This document shows, one piece after another, positions 1 to 5,316 of a stretch of 6,973 bases of DNA (the stretch's first letter is position 1; each line of letters opens with the position of its first letter). This stretch comes from DATAXV01 sp036272915 (GTDB lineage Bacteria > Chloroflexota > Dormibacteria > Dormibacterales > Dormibacteraceae), in contig DATAXV010000120.1 of the NCBI GenBank assembly GCA_036272915.1, positions 1 through 6,973 of the forward strand, written 5' to 3'. The notes beneath the pieces were generated by a model. It was given only the letters and a program-made list of their open reading frames with translations. It did no database searches and was not told the DNA's origin. Position numbers and translations under genes: made by a program.

Positions 1-222
1 GCCGATGCGGACCCTCTTGGTCGCCTCGGCGATGGCCGCCTGCAGCGCCCAGCCCTCGAAGACGGGCCTGTCCGGGCCGCCGGCGCCGATCGACGCGAAG
101 TGGTCGAAGTCCCACACGTGGTCGAAGCCCGCCTCGTCGGCAACGTGCCAGACGGTGCGGAGATCCTCGATCGTCGTGTCCTGGCCGGAGAGCTTGAGTC
201 CAAAGCGGAGCGGGTAGTCCAT
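1..222 (-). CDS. LLM-class F420-dependent oxidoreductase (partial, N-terminus)
   Basis: The first 74 codons of a gene that runs off the left edge. The protein begins MDYPLRFGLKLSGQ and continues with TIEDLRTVWHVADEAGFDHVW, DFDHF, FEGWALQAAIAEATKRVRIG. This is the beta1-alpha1-beta2 start of the luciferase-like monooxygenase TIM barrel: 'ADEAGFDHVWDFDHF' and 'EGWxxxAAxAEATxRVRIG' are the usual signatures of its F420-dependent branch. Family members move hydride between a deazaflavin or flavin and an organic substrate in the cytoplasm; the substrate cannot be read from this fragment. The ATG at 222-220 is preceded by a weak CAGGA. A 169-bp gap separates it from the regulator upstream on the same strand, so co-transcription is possible but unproven. 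F420 rather than FMN use is inferred from resemblance, because the binding residues further in are missing. Confidence 0.85.
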   Translation of the reverse strand, partial: MDYPLRFGLKLSGQDTTIEDLRTVWHVADEAGFDHVWDFDHFASIGAGGPDRPVFEGWALQAAIAEATKRVRIG

Positions 223-391
223 CGGTCCTGAGCCTACTGCAGTGGCTCTCCCTTAACCTCAGGCGCCAACCGGCCCGGATGACGAGGGGTTCCGAGCCTC
301 GGGCGGAGGATCGGGTCGATGTGGGGACGGGACTGGCGACGGCCCTGGCCATCACCGCGAGCGGGCAGCGCCCGGCTCAGCCCGCCACCCG

Positions 392-1363
392 TCATCCGGC
401 CAGCTGCACGTCTCGGCGCCGGAAGTGGACTCGGTAGGCGGTGGGGGAGATGCCCAGGCGCCTGCCGAAATGCAGGCGGAGGACGGCGGCCGAGCCGAAG
501 CCGCTGGTCTCGGCGATCTGCTCGACGCTGAGGTCGGTGGTCTCGAGCAGGGCCTGGGCGGCGCCGAGACGCTGCTGCATCAGCCAGCGCCAGGGGGAGA
601 GGCCGGTCAGCGTCTGGAAGCGCCGGGCGAAGGTCCTCTGCGACATGTGCGCGTGCTCGGCGAGGTCGGCGATGGTGAGCTGGCGGGCCAGGTTGCCGCC
701 GACCCACGCCAGGGTCGCCGAGAGGTGGTCGTCCGAGGGGTTGGAGGCCATTGGCCGCTCGACGTACTGGGCCTGGCCGCCGGATCGGCGGGGCGGGATC
801 ACGATCCTCCGCGCGAACATGTTCGCGACCTCGGCACCGAAGTCGAGCTCGACCAGGTGCAGGGACAGGTCGAGGCCGGCGGCGCTACCCGCCGACGTGT
901 AGACGTTGCCGTCGGCGACGTAGAGGACGTCCGGGTCGAGCTCGACCTGCGGATACCGCCGGGCGAACTCGGCGGCGTACATCCAGTGGGTGGTCGCCCG
1001 CCGGCCGTCGAGCAGGCCGGCGGCGGCGAGGACGAAGGCGCCCGAGCAGAAGGAAACGATCCTGGCCCCGCGGCGGTCGGCCTGGCGCAGCGTCTTGAGC
1101 AGCTCAGGAGGCGGCTCCTCGGCGATGTCCCGCCAGTTGGGCACGATCACCGTACCCGCCCCGGCCACCGCCTCCAGCCCGTGATCGGCTCGGATCTGGA
1201 AGCCGGCGGTGGCCTGCAGCAACTCTCGCTCGACGCTGCAGATGACCGTGCTGTAGTTGGGCAGTCCCATGTCGGAGCGATCGTGGGCGAAGACCTCGCA
1301 GGCGATCGCCGCCTCGAAGATGGAGATGCGATCGAACACGATGACGGCAACCGTCGGGACCAT
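392..1363 (-). CDS. GlxA/FtrA-family transcriptional regulator (DJ-1/PfpI-like domain plus AraC HTH)
   Basis: A 323-residue protein, the usual length for the GlxA family. Residues 1-170 form a DJ-1/PfpI (class I glutamine amidotransferase-like) fold: VAVIVFDRISIFEAAIACEVF at the start, then the nucleophile-elbow motif VSFCSGAFVLAAAGLLDGRRATTHW with Cys106. In these regulators this domain is thought to sense a ligand rather than act as an enzyme. Residues 215-312 are an AraC/XylS DNA-binding domain: first helix-turn-helix about 229-250 (LTIADLAEHAHMSQRTFARRF), the GLSPWRWLMQQRLGAAQALLE linker helix, second helix-turn-helix about 278-300, ending in GISPTAYR. It is a cytoplasmic DNA-binding activator or repressor. 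Start: this is the most upstream start in frame, and no Shine-Dalgarno sequence precedes it; a good -10 box sits 6 bp in front, pointing to a leaderless mRNA. It diverges from the hypothetical gene at 1434. Targets are unknown; the neighbouring oxidoreductase and the divergent gene are the natural candidates. Confidence 0.93.
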   Translation of the reverse strand: MVPTVAVIVFDRISIFEAAIACEVFAHDRSDMGLPNYSTVICSVERELLQATAGFQIRADHGLEAVAGAGTVIVPNWRDIAEEPPPELLKTLRQADRRGARIVSFCSGAFVLAAAGLLDGRRATTHWMYAAEFARRYPQVELDPDVLYVADGNVYTSAGSAAGLDLSLHLVELDFGAEVANMFARRIVIPPRRSGGQAQYVERPMASNPSDDHLSATLAWVGGNLARQLTIADLAEHAHMSQRTFARRFQTLTGLSPWRWLMQQRLGAAQALLETTDLSVEQIAETSGFGSAAVLRLHFGRRLGISPTAYRVHFRRRDVQLAG

Positions 1364-1397
1364 GGCAGGATATTAGCGTAGATTGCCCATCCTGCCA
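1363..1397. promoter_or_regulatory. Inverted repeat overlapping the regulator promoter (candidate operator)
   Basis: Perfect 9-bp inverted repeat: TGGCAGGAT at 1363-1371 and ATCCTGCCA at 1389-1397, with a 17-bp AT-richer spacer. Centre-to-centre distance is 26 bp, about 2.5 helical turns. One arm covers most of the -35 box and the other the edge of the -10 box and start codon of the regulator. It also lies just upstream of the divergent gene at 1434, so one protein here could control both directions. Autoregulation by the GlxA-type protein is the simplest reading, although AraC-type proteins often prefer direct repeats. Confidence 0.45.
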
Positions 1398-1398
1398 C
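1370..1398 (-). promoter_or_regulatory. Putative leaderless promoter of the GlxA-type regulator
   Basis: Read on the minus strand: GTGGCA (1398-1393, 4 of 6 matches to TTGACA), a 17-bp spacer, TAATAT (1375-1370, close to TATAAT), then CCTGCC and the ATG at 1363. With the usual 6-7 bp from -10 to +1, transcription would begin at or next to the A of the start codon. This would explain why no ribosome binding site is present. It is inferred from sequence alone. Confidence 0.5.
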
Positions 1399-1417
1399 TG
1401 GAGGGTTCGTCGTCCGC

Positions 1418-1423
1418 AGAGGA
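1418..1423 (+). promoter_or_regulatory. Ribosome binding site deciding the start at 1434
   Basis: AGAGGA lies 10 nt before the ATG at 1434. It supports that ATG over the in-frame TTG at 1383, which has no Shine-Dalgarno sequence and would place the coding start inside the promoter/operator region of the divergent regulator. Confidence 0.6.
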
Positions 1424-1433
1424 CCATGGACTC

Positions 1434-2024
1434 ATGACGCAGATACCAGACGTCGAGGTCGGCTGGAGGGTGTGGCGGATGCGGGAATCCGAGCTGCTCT
1501 CCTGGACCGGCGGTGAGAGCTGGAGACCGGGCGAGAACGTCGCCGGGGGCCGGATCGGCGGCGCTCACGCCGAGGGCTCGTCCGGACCCGCCCGCGAGCG
1601 CGGCCTCTGGGCCCTCCACGGCCCCCGCCAGGGCCTTCGCATGGTGGCCAGGGACGGGGAGCCGGATCAGCCGTTGAGCGGGGACGCCGTCATCGGCCTG
1701 ATGGCCGGATGGGGTGGCGTCGCCCACGGAAAGAGGGGCTTCCGGGCCGAGCGGGGCAGGGTGCTGCTGCTCTTCTCCAACTTCGTCGGCATCACCCGGC
1801 TGGCGCCGGCCCGCCCCTGGCACATCCTTCGCAACCGCGCCCTGGCCGCGGTTGGCGAGCGCTACGGCGTCGCCGTGGTCGACCTTCGGGCGGCGATGAG
1901 CATGGGGCTGCTCGAGGAGATGGGCGTCGACCCGATCCGGATCGAGGAGGTCAGAACGCTCCTCCGCCCGGCCGGTTGGAGCCACGTCGACGAGGTGGCG
2001 GTCCGGCCCCTGATCGGAGGGTGA
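1434..2024 (+). CDS. Hypothetical protein (GWRVWR / WxPGENVA type)
   Basis: A 196-residue soluble protein with no signal peptide or membrane helix. I cannot assign a function. Visible features are IPDVEVGWRVWRMRESELLSW at the N-terminus, then WRPGENVAGG, a short GLWALHGPRQGL stretch, VIGLMAGWGGVAHG, and FRAERGRVLLLFSN followed by RYGVAVVDLRAAMSMGLLEEMGV. From memory this order (GWRVWR, WEPGENVA, a 'GLWA' segment, VxGLxAGWG, GFRAERA) resembles an unnamed family of about 200 residues common in Actinobacteria. Many of those members carry cysteines around the 'GENVARC...C' part; here they are absent (AGGRIGGAHAEGSSGPAR), which may mean loss of a metal site or disulfide, with moderate certainty only. 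The start at 1434 is chosen for its ribosome binding site and because the conserved-looking region begins right after it. It is divergent from the GlxA-type regulator, so it may be that regulator's target. It is convergent with the AhpD-like gene. Confidence 0.75.
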   Translation: MTQIPDVEVGWRVWRMRESELLSWTGGESWRPGENVAGGRIGGAHAEGSSGPARERGLWALHGPRQGLRMVARDGEPDQPLSGDAVIGLMAGWGGVAHGKRGFRAERGRVLLLFSNFVGITRLAPARPWHILRNRALAAVGERYGVAVVDLRAAMSMGLLEEMGVDPIRIEEVRTLLRPAGWSHVDEVAVRPLIGG

Positions 2025-2051
2025 CGGCGCGTTAGGCGGAAGAGATCACCA

Positions 2052-2083
2052 CCTGCCGGTCCGACGGCGTTCGGACCGGCGGG
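2052..2083. terminator. Hairpin between convergent genes, likely bidirectional terminator
   Basis: Perfect 10-bp arms GCCGGTCCGA (2055-2064) and TCGGACCGGC (2071-2080) around the 6-nt loop CGGCGT. The stem extends outward by one G-U and two G-C pairs to 2052/2083. It stands between the stop codons at 2024 (+) and 2125 (-), as expected for a shared terminator. There is no T-run on either side, so it would be a U-less hairpin of the kind frequently predicted in high-GC genomes. Confidence 0.65.
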
Positions 2084-2124
2084 AGGGTGGGTCTCAGCAG
2101 GGGGAGCGGACGCGCGCGCCCCGT

Positions 2125-2580
2125 TCAGCTCCAGGTGCCCGCGACCTGGCGGGTGGTGACGTTGAGCCGGTTGTAGACGTTGGTTATCCCAATCGAGAGG
2201 ATCAGCGCGGCGAGACCCTTCTCGTCGTAGTGCCGGGCGGCCTCCTCCCAGACCTCGTCGGGCACGCCGTCGGGGTTGTCGCCCAGCCGGGTCACCGCCT
2301 CGGTCAGGGCCAGTGCGGCGCGCTCGGCGTCGCTGAAGCACGAGGCCTGTCTCCAGTTCGCCACGGAGAAGACGCGCTCCGGGGCCTCGCCCATCGCCTG
2401 GGCGCTGCACTCTCCCGCCTCCAGACACACGCTGCAGCCGTTGATCTGGCTGGCGCGGAGGTGAACCAGACCCATGGTCTTGGCCGGCATCCCGGCGCCG
2501 TCCACGGCCGCCTGCAGCATCTGAAAACCCTCCATCGCCTCGGGCAGGACCATCGCCGGATTGCTCATGCGCGGTTCCAT
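2125..2580 (-). CDS. Carboxymuconolactone decarboxylase / AhpD-family protein with altered active site
   Basis: A 151-residue, all-helical, cytoplasmic protein. The core LVHLRASQINGCSVC (38-52), then ERVFSVANWRQASCFSDAERAALALTEAVTRL and the tail LSIGITNVYNRLNVTTRQVAG, is the AhpD-like CMD fold, a single-domain form of about 150 residues. In peroxidase-active AhpD relatives the CxxC pair reduces hydroperoxides or a partner protein, helped by a Glu 12 residues before the first Cys and a His 4 residues after the second. Here Cys49 and Cys52 are present, but the Glu position is Gly37 and the His position is Gly56. An extra Cys58 follows. A thiol/redox role is still plausible; classical AhpD peroxidase activity is doubtful. 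The strong Shine-Dalgarno sequence fixes the start at 2580; MSNPAMVLP from residue 5 matches the usual family start but lacks an equally well placed site. It faces a terminator hairpin downstream and shares a control region with the divergent ABC transporter. Confidence 0.92.
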   Translation of the reverse strand: MEPRMSNPAMVLPEAMEGFQMLQAAVDGAGMPAKTMGLVHLRASQINGCSVCLEAGECSAQAMGEAPERVFSVANWRQASCFSDAERAALALTEAVTRLGDNPDGVPDEVWEEAARHYDEKGLAALILSIGITNVYNRLNVTTRQVAGTWS

Positions 2581-2589
2581 TGGTCACGT

Positions 2590-2596
2590 CTCCTCC
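2590..2596 (-). promoter_or_regulatory. Strong ribosome binding site of the AhpD-like gene
   Basis: GGAGGAG on the minus strand, 9 nt before the ATG at 2580-2578. It supports this start rather than the Met four codons further in. Confidence 0.75.
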
Positions 2597-2652
2597 AGTT
2601 GCGTCTTGCGTTCCCCGGCCCCGCCTCCCCGCGATGTCCATGGCTGCGAGGC

Positions 2653-2668
2653 CGTCATCGAGATGACG
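2653..2668. promoter_or_regulatory. Near-perfect palindrome upstream of the AhpD-like gene (candidate operator)
   Basis: CGTCATCGAGATGACG: 7-bp perfect arms with a 2-bp centre, 73 bp upstream of the AhpD-like start codon. The length and tight spacing suit a dimeric helix-turn-helix regulator better than an RNA hairpin, because the loop would be only 2 nt. No regulator can be assigned. Confidence 0.35.
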
Positions 2669-2773
2669 CCTGGGGAGGAGGGTTTGTGACCGGCCCGGGA
2701 GATCCTCCCCGACCGCGGTCCGGCAGCCGGATCGCCGGACTCGAAGCCGCCCCGTCGCCATATCCGACCGAAC

Positions 2774-2803
2774 TTGACATCACGCCATCTATTGCGATAT
2801 ATC
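2774..2803 (+). promoter_or_regulatory. Sigma70-type promoter of the ABC exporter gene
   Basis: Perfect TTGACA at 2774-2779, an 18-bp spacer, and TATATC at 2798-2803 (4 of 6 matches to TATAAT) inside a local AT-rich island. Predicted transcription start is near 2810, giving a leader of about 48 nt before the ATG at 2858. GGAG at 2848-2851, 6 nt before the ATG, is the ribosome binding site. Confidence 0.6.
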
Positions 2804-2813
2804 TAGATGCATC
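2796..2813. promoter_or_regulatory. Operator-like palindrome over the -10/+1 of the ABC exporter promoter
   Basis: GATATATCTAGATGCATC is an 18-bp imperfect palindrome (7 of 9 pairs) made of three overlapping perfect 8-bp palindromes: GATATATC, ATCTAGAT and GATGCATC. It covers the -10 box and the predicted start point, the place where a repressor would block initiation. ABC exporters of this kind are often controlled by PadR, MarR or TetR repressors, but no such gene is in the window, so the binding protein is unknown. Confidence 0.5.
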
Positions 2814-2857
2814 AATACTGAACTTCGGACGAAAAGACATGTAGGTTGGAGTGAGCC

Positions 2858-4756
2858 ATGGGAATGATGTGGCGCGGCATGGGCCGCAACAGCTGGGGGG
2901 ACGATCTGCCCCCAGTCAAGATCGAGCGAGGGATGATGGCGCGGATCTTCCGCTACTTCCTGCCCTACTGGGCGAGCGCGCTGGTGGTGCTCGCCTGCAT
3001 CGGTGTCAGCGCCGGGCTGGGACTGGTCCCGGCGGACATGACCAAGCGCCTGATCGACGACCTCACCACCCCCAAGGGCGGTTTCTCACTGGTCCTGGTC
3101 CTGCTCGCCATCCTGGTCGGGTCGCAGCTGCTGGGCAGCCTCGTCACCGTGCTCCAGAACTGGCTGAGCAGCCGCATCAGCCAGGGGATCATGCACGACC
3201 TGCGCGGGCAGCTCTTCCACCGGATGCTGCACCAGACGGTCGCCTTCTTCACCAGCACCCGGACCGGTGACGTCATGTCCCGGCTGACCAACGACGTCAA
3301 CGGCATCCAGACCGTCGTCTCCGACACGGTCTTCAACTTCATCCAGAACGTGGTCATCCTGGTCACGACGATCGTCTTCATGGTCGAGCTGGACTGGCGG
3401 CTGACCATCGCCGCCCTCCTCATCGTCCCCGCCTTCACGCTCCCCACCCGACGCGTGGGGAGGGCCACCTACGGCGCGCGGAAGCGGACCCAGAGCAAGC
3501 TCTCCGAGCTCACCGCCTACATGCAGGAGATACTCGGCATCTCCGGCATCCTCCTGGTCAAGGCCTTCGTCCGCCAGCGGGACGAGACCAGCCGCTTCGG
3601 CGGCCTCAACTCCGAGCTGCGCGAGCTCAACGTCCGCCAGACCATGGTCGGCCGCTGGTTCTTCATGATGATGAGCGTCCTCGGGACCGCCGGCCCGGCC
3701 CCGCTCTGGGCCTACGGCGGCTGGCTGGTGATCCACCACCAGACCTCGCTGGGCACGGTCGTCACCTTCGCCACAGTGCTCCTCGCCCGCCTCTACGGCC
3801 CGGTCGGCCAGCTGGCCAACCTGCAGGTCAACATCGTCGGCTCGCTGGCCCTGTTCCAGCGCATCTTCGAGTACGTCGACCTCGCCCCCGAGGTCCTCGA
3901 CAAGCCGGGCGCGGCCGACCTCGGATCGGTCAGGGGCGCGGTCTCCTTCAAGGACGTGACCTTCGCCTACCGCCAGAACGAGCCCGTCCTGCACGACGTC
4001 TCCTTCGACATCAAGCCGGGCGAGCTGGTCGCGCTGGTCGGCCCCTCGGGCGCCGGCAAGACCACCATCACCTCGCTGCTCCCCCGCTTCTACGACCCCC
4101 AGGCCGGCTCGATCCGGATCGACGGGGTGGACCTGCGCGACGCCACGCTGGAATCGGTCGGCCGCCAGATCGGGATCGTCTTCCAGGACACGTTCCTGTT
4201 CCACACCTCGATCCGCGAGAACCTGCTCTACGCCAGGCCCGACGCCACCGAGGAGCAGCTCCTGGCGGCGACCATAGCGGCCAACATCCACGACTTCATC
4301 GAGGAGCTGCCGCAGGGCTACGAGACCGTCGTCGGCGAGCGCGGCCACCGGCTCTCCGGAGGCCAGAAGCAGCGCCTGGCGATCGCCCGGGTGATCCTCA
4401 AGGACCCCCGCATCCTGATCCTCGACGAGGCCACCTCCAACCTCGACTCGGAGTCGGAGCGGCTGATCCAGTCGGCGCTGAAGCCGCTGTTCAAGGGAAG
4501 GACCTCGATCGTCATCGCCCACCGGCTCTCGACCGTGCTCGCCGCCGACCGCATCCTGGTCTTGGAGCGCGGCCACCTGGTCGATCAGGGCACCCACCAG
4601 GAGCTGCTCCAGCGGGGCGGCGTCTACGAGCGCCTGCACCGGATCCAGTTCTCGATCGAGGACCCGCTCCTCGATGAGGTGGATCAGGACCGGGGCGGCG
4701 TCTCGGCGGGGACCCAGCGGGTCCCCTCCCAGTACCAGCGGCCGTCCTCCGAGTAG
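2858..4756 (+). CDS. ABC exporter half-transporter (fused permease and ATPase, MsbA/LmrA-like)
   Basis: A 632-residue type IV ABC exporter subunit, expected to work as a homodimer or with a partner in the cytoplasmic membrane. Residues 33-312 hold six predicted membrane helices (about 35-58, 78-98, 157-177, 181-197, 268-290, 297-312), with a Met/Trp-rich cytosolic start (MGMMWRGMGRNSW). The ATPase domain from about 361 is complete: A-loop Tyr371, Walker A GPSGAGKTT (395-403), Q-loop Gln443, signature LSGGQ (499-503), Walker B ILILDE (519-524) with catalytic Glu524, D-loop SNLD (527-530), H-loop His555. It should therefore be an active pump. The substrate (drug, lipid or peptide) cannot be told from sequence. 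The start at 2858 has GGAG 6 nt upstream. Most relatives end soon after the 'ERLHRIQF' helix (to about 598); here a polar tail of about 30 residues follows. Its last 24 codons overlap the convergent membrane-protein gene. No substrate-binding protein or second half-transporter adjoins it. Confidence 0.96.
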   Translation: MGMMWRGMGRNSWGDDLPPVKIERGMMARIFRYFLPYWASALVVLACIGVSAGLGLVPADMTKRLIDDLTTPKGGFSLVLVLLAILVGSQLLGSLVTVLQNWLSSRISQGIMHDLRGQLFHRMLHQTVAFFTSTRTGDVMSRLTNDVNGIQTVVSDTVFNFIQNVVILVTTIVFMVELDWRLTIAALLIVPAFTLPTRRVGRATYGARKRTQSKLSELTAYMQEILGISGILLVKAFVRQRDETSRFGGLNSELRELNVRQTMVGRWFFMMMSVLGTAGPAPLWAYGGWLVIHHQTSLGTVVTFATVLLARLYGPVGQLANLQVNIVGSLALFQRIFEYVDLAPEVLDKPGAADLGSVRGAVSFKDVTFAYRQNEPVLHDVSFDIKPGELVALVGPSGAGKTTITSLLPRFYDPQAGSIRIDGVDLRDATLESVGRQIGIVFQDTFLFHTSIRENLLYARPDATEEQLLAATIAANIHDFIEELPQGYETVVGERGHRLSGGQKQRLAIARVILKDPRILILDEATSNLDSESERLIQSALKPLFKGRTSIVIAHRLSTVLAADRILVLERGHLVDQGTHQELLQRGGVYERLHRIQFSIEDPLLDEVDQDRGGVSAGTQRVPSQYQRPSSE

Positions 4757-5316
4757 AGTGGCCGCTGCTCTCGCGGCAGCCAGCGGGAGCCGTCCCAGCG
4801 CCATCGCCCGTCGGGCGAGATCGAGCCGGACGGCTCCGCCCCGGCCGGGGTCCCCGCCTCGGCGGGCGGTGGCAGTCCCTCGGCGGCGAGCCCTCGCCGG
4901 AGGACGATCAGGCCGGCGACCGCGCTCAGGACCCCGCAGAGGACGAACCCGATCCCCGGCCAGATCCAGGGGCTGGAGGGCCTGTACGCATAGCTCTGGC
5001 CGAGCCGCTCCATCAGGGCGATGCCGGCGGTCATGACGACGAGGGGGATGAGCCCCGTGATCAGGCCGGTGGCGGCGCCCAGCGCGGCGCAGATCTGGCG
5101 GCGGTGGGGGAGCGGGGCGAGGCTGGGCCGGAGGACGACGGGGAGAAGGATGCCCGCCGGCAGCCAGATCGCGACGACGAGCAGTCCCGCGATGAGCTGG
5201 AGGGTGGCCACCGACTCGGTCAGCGCGATCAGCCAGGTCAGGGTGATCACCGCCTCGACGGCGAAGACGAGGGCGAGCAGCCCCGCCCAGCGGGGCAGCA
5301 GCGAGGGGCCGGTCAC
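4684..5316 (-). CDS. Four-helix membrane protein with two C-terminal Trp-rich repeats
   Basis: A 210-residue protein starting at GTG 5316-5314. That GTG overlaps the stop of the metal regulator by 4 bp (GTGA), so translation is probably coupled; a longer frame opens further upstream but would lie inside the regulator gene with a low-complexity Arg/Pro-rich start. Four predicted membrane helices lie at about 12-32, 41-62, 75-101 and 118-139. A Pro/Ala/Gly-rich linker (146-165) leads to two copies of a 15-residue motif, SPDGRWRWDGSRWLP (167-181) and SEDGRWYWEGTRWVP (189-203), with seven residues between. Such DGxWxWDGxxWxP modules occur on many actinobacterial and Chloroflexota membrane proteins; their function is not established. 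I do not recognise the membrane part. Pairing with a MntR/DtxR-like regulator suggests a link to metal or envelope homeostasis, but this is inference. The 3' end overlaps the convergent ABC exporter by 73 bp. Confidence 0.82.
   Translation of the reverse strand: MTGPSLLPRWAGLLALVFAVEAVITLTWLIALTESVATLQLIAGLLVVAIWLPAGILLPVVLRPSLAPLPHRRQICAALGAATGLITGLIPLVVMTAGIALMERLGQSYAYRPSSPWIWPGIGFVLCGVLSAVAGLIVLRRGLAAEGLPPPAEAGTPAGAEPSGSISPDGRWRWDGSRWLPREQRPLYSEDGRWYWEGTRWVPAETPPRS
4708..4752 (-). repeat. Trp-rich repeat unit 2
   Basis: Encodes SEDGRWYWEGTRWVP (residues 189-203 of the membrane protein), the second of two tandem units; 9 of 15 residues match unit 1, including both DGRW residues and the Trp, Gly, Arg-Trp and Pro positions. 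The whole unit lies antisense to the C-terminal tail of the ABC exporter gene. Confidence 0.8.
4774..4818 (-). repeat. Trp-rich repeat unit 1
   Basis: Encodes SPDGRWRWDGSRWLP (residues 167-181 of the membrane protein). Its period to unit 2 is 22 residues (66 bp). The pattern of small beta-turn residues and spaced Trp suggests a short beta-hairpin module. Confidence 0.8.

Larger units (their letters stand above)
2581..2857. other. Divergent control region between AhpD-like gene and ABC exporter
   Basis: 277 bp without a credible gene. The left two thirds are GC-rich and full of small inverted repeats: the 16-bp near-palindrome at 2653-2668, GGGGAGGA/TCCTCCCC at 2672-2679 and 2703-2710, and the perfect 10-bp palindrome GACCGCGGTC at 2711-2720. 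The right part, roughly 2761-2840, is an AT-rich island holding the ABC promoter and an operator-like palindrome. I found no convincing promoter for the minus-strand gene. The 61-codon minus frame across this stretch has no ribosome binding site and reads through the promoter, so it is not called. Confidence 0.6.

Noticed and set aside
362..374. Small hairpin CGGGC-AGC-GCCCG just downstream of the GlxA-type regulator
   Set aside because: Only a 5-bp stem with no T-run in a GC-rich gap; equally likely by chance, so not called a terminator.
425..1381. 318-codon plus-strand frame opposite the GlxA-type regulator
   Set aside because: Low-complexity Gly/Glu/Val-rich translation, no recognisable fold, and complete overlap with a well-supported regulator.
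1383..1433. Upstream TTG start for the hypothetical gene
   Set aside because: No ribosome binding site, overlaps the regulator operator region, while the ATG at 1434 has AGAGGA at good spacing.
2672..2710. Inverted repeat GGGGAGGA/TCCTCCCC with 23-bp spacer
   Set aside because: Simple purine/pyrimidine-rich arms at a long spacing in a GC-rich region; not convincing as an operator or hairpin on its own.
1862..2761. 299-codon minus-strand frame spanning the hypothetical gene end and the AhpD-like gene
   Set aside because: Arg/Gly-rich shadow frame crossing a terminator hairpin and a gene in another frame on the same strand.
2655..2840. 61-codon minus-strand frame in the divergent control region
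   Set aside because: No ribosome binding site and it runs through the ABC promoter and palindrome; the peptide shows no recognisable features.
3086..4804. 572-codon open frame on the minus strand opposite the ABC exporter
   Set aside because: It is antisense to a gene with complete ABC motifs; composition is Asp/Glu/Gly/Val-rich without domains, a known artefact of high-GC coding strands.
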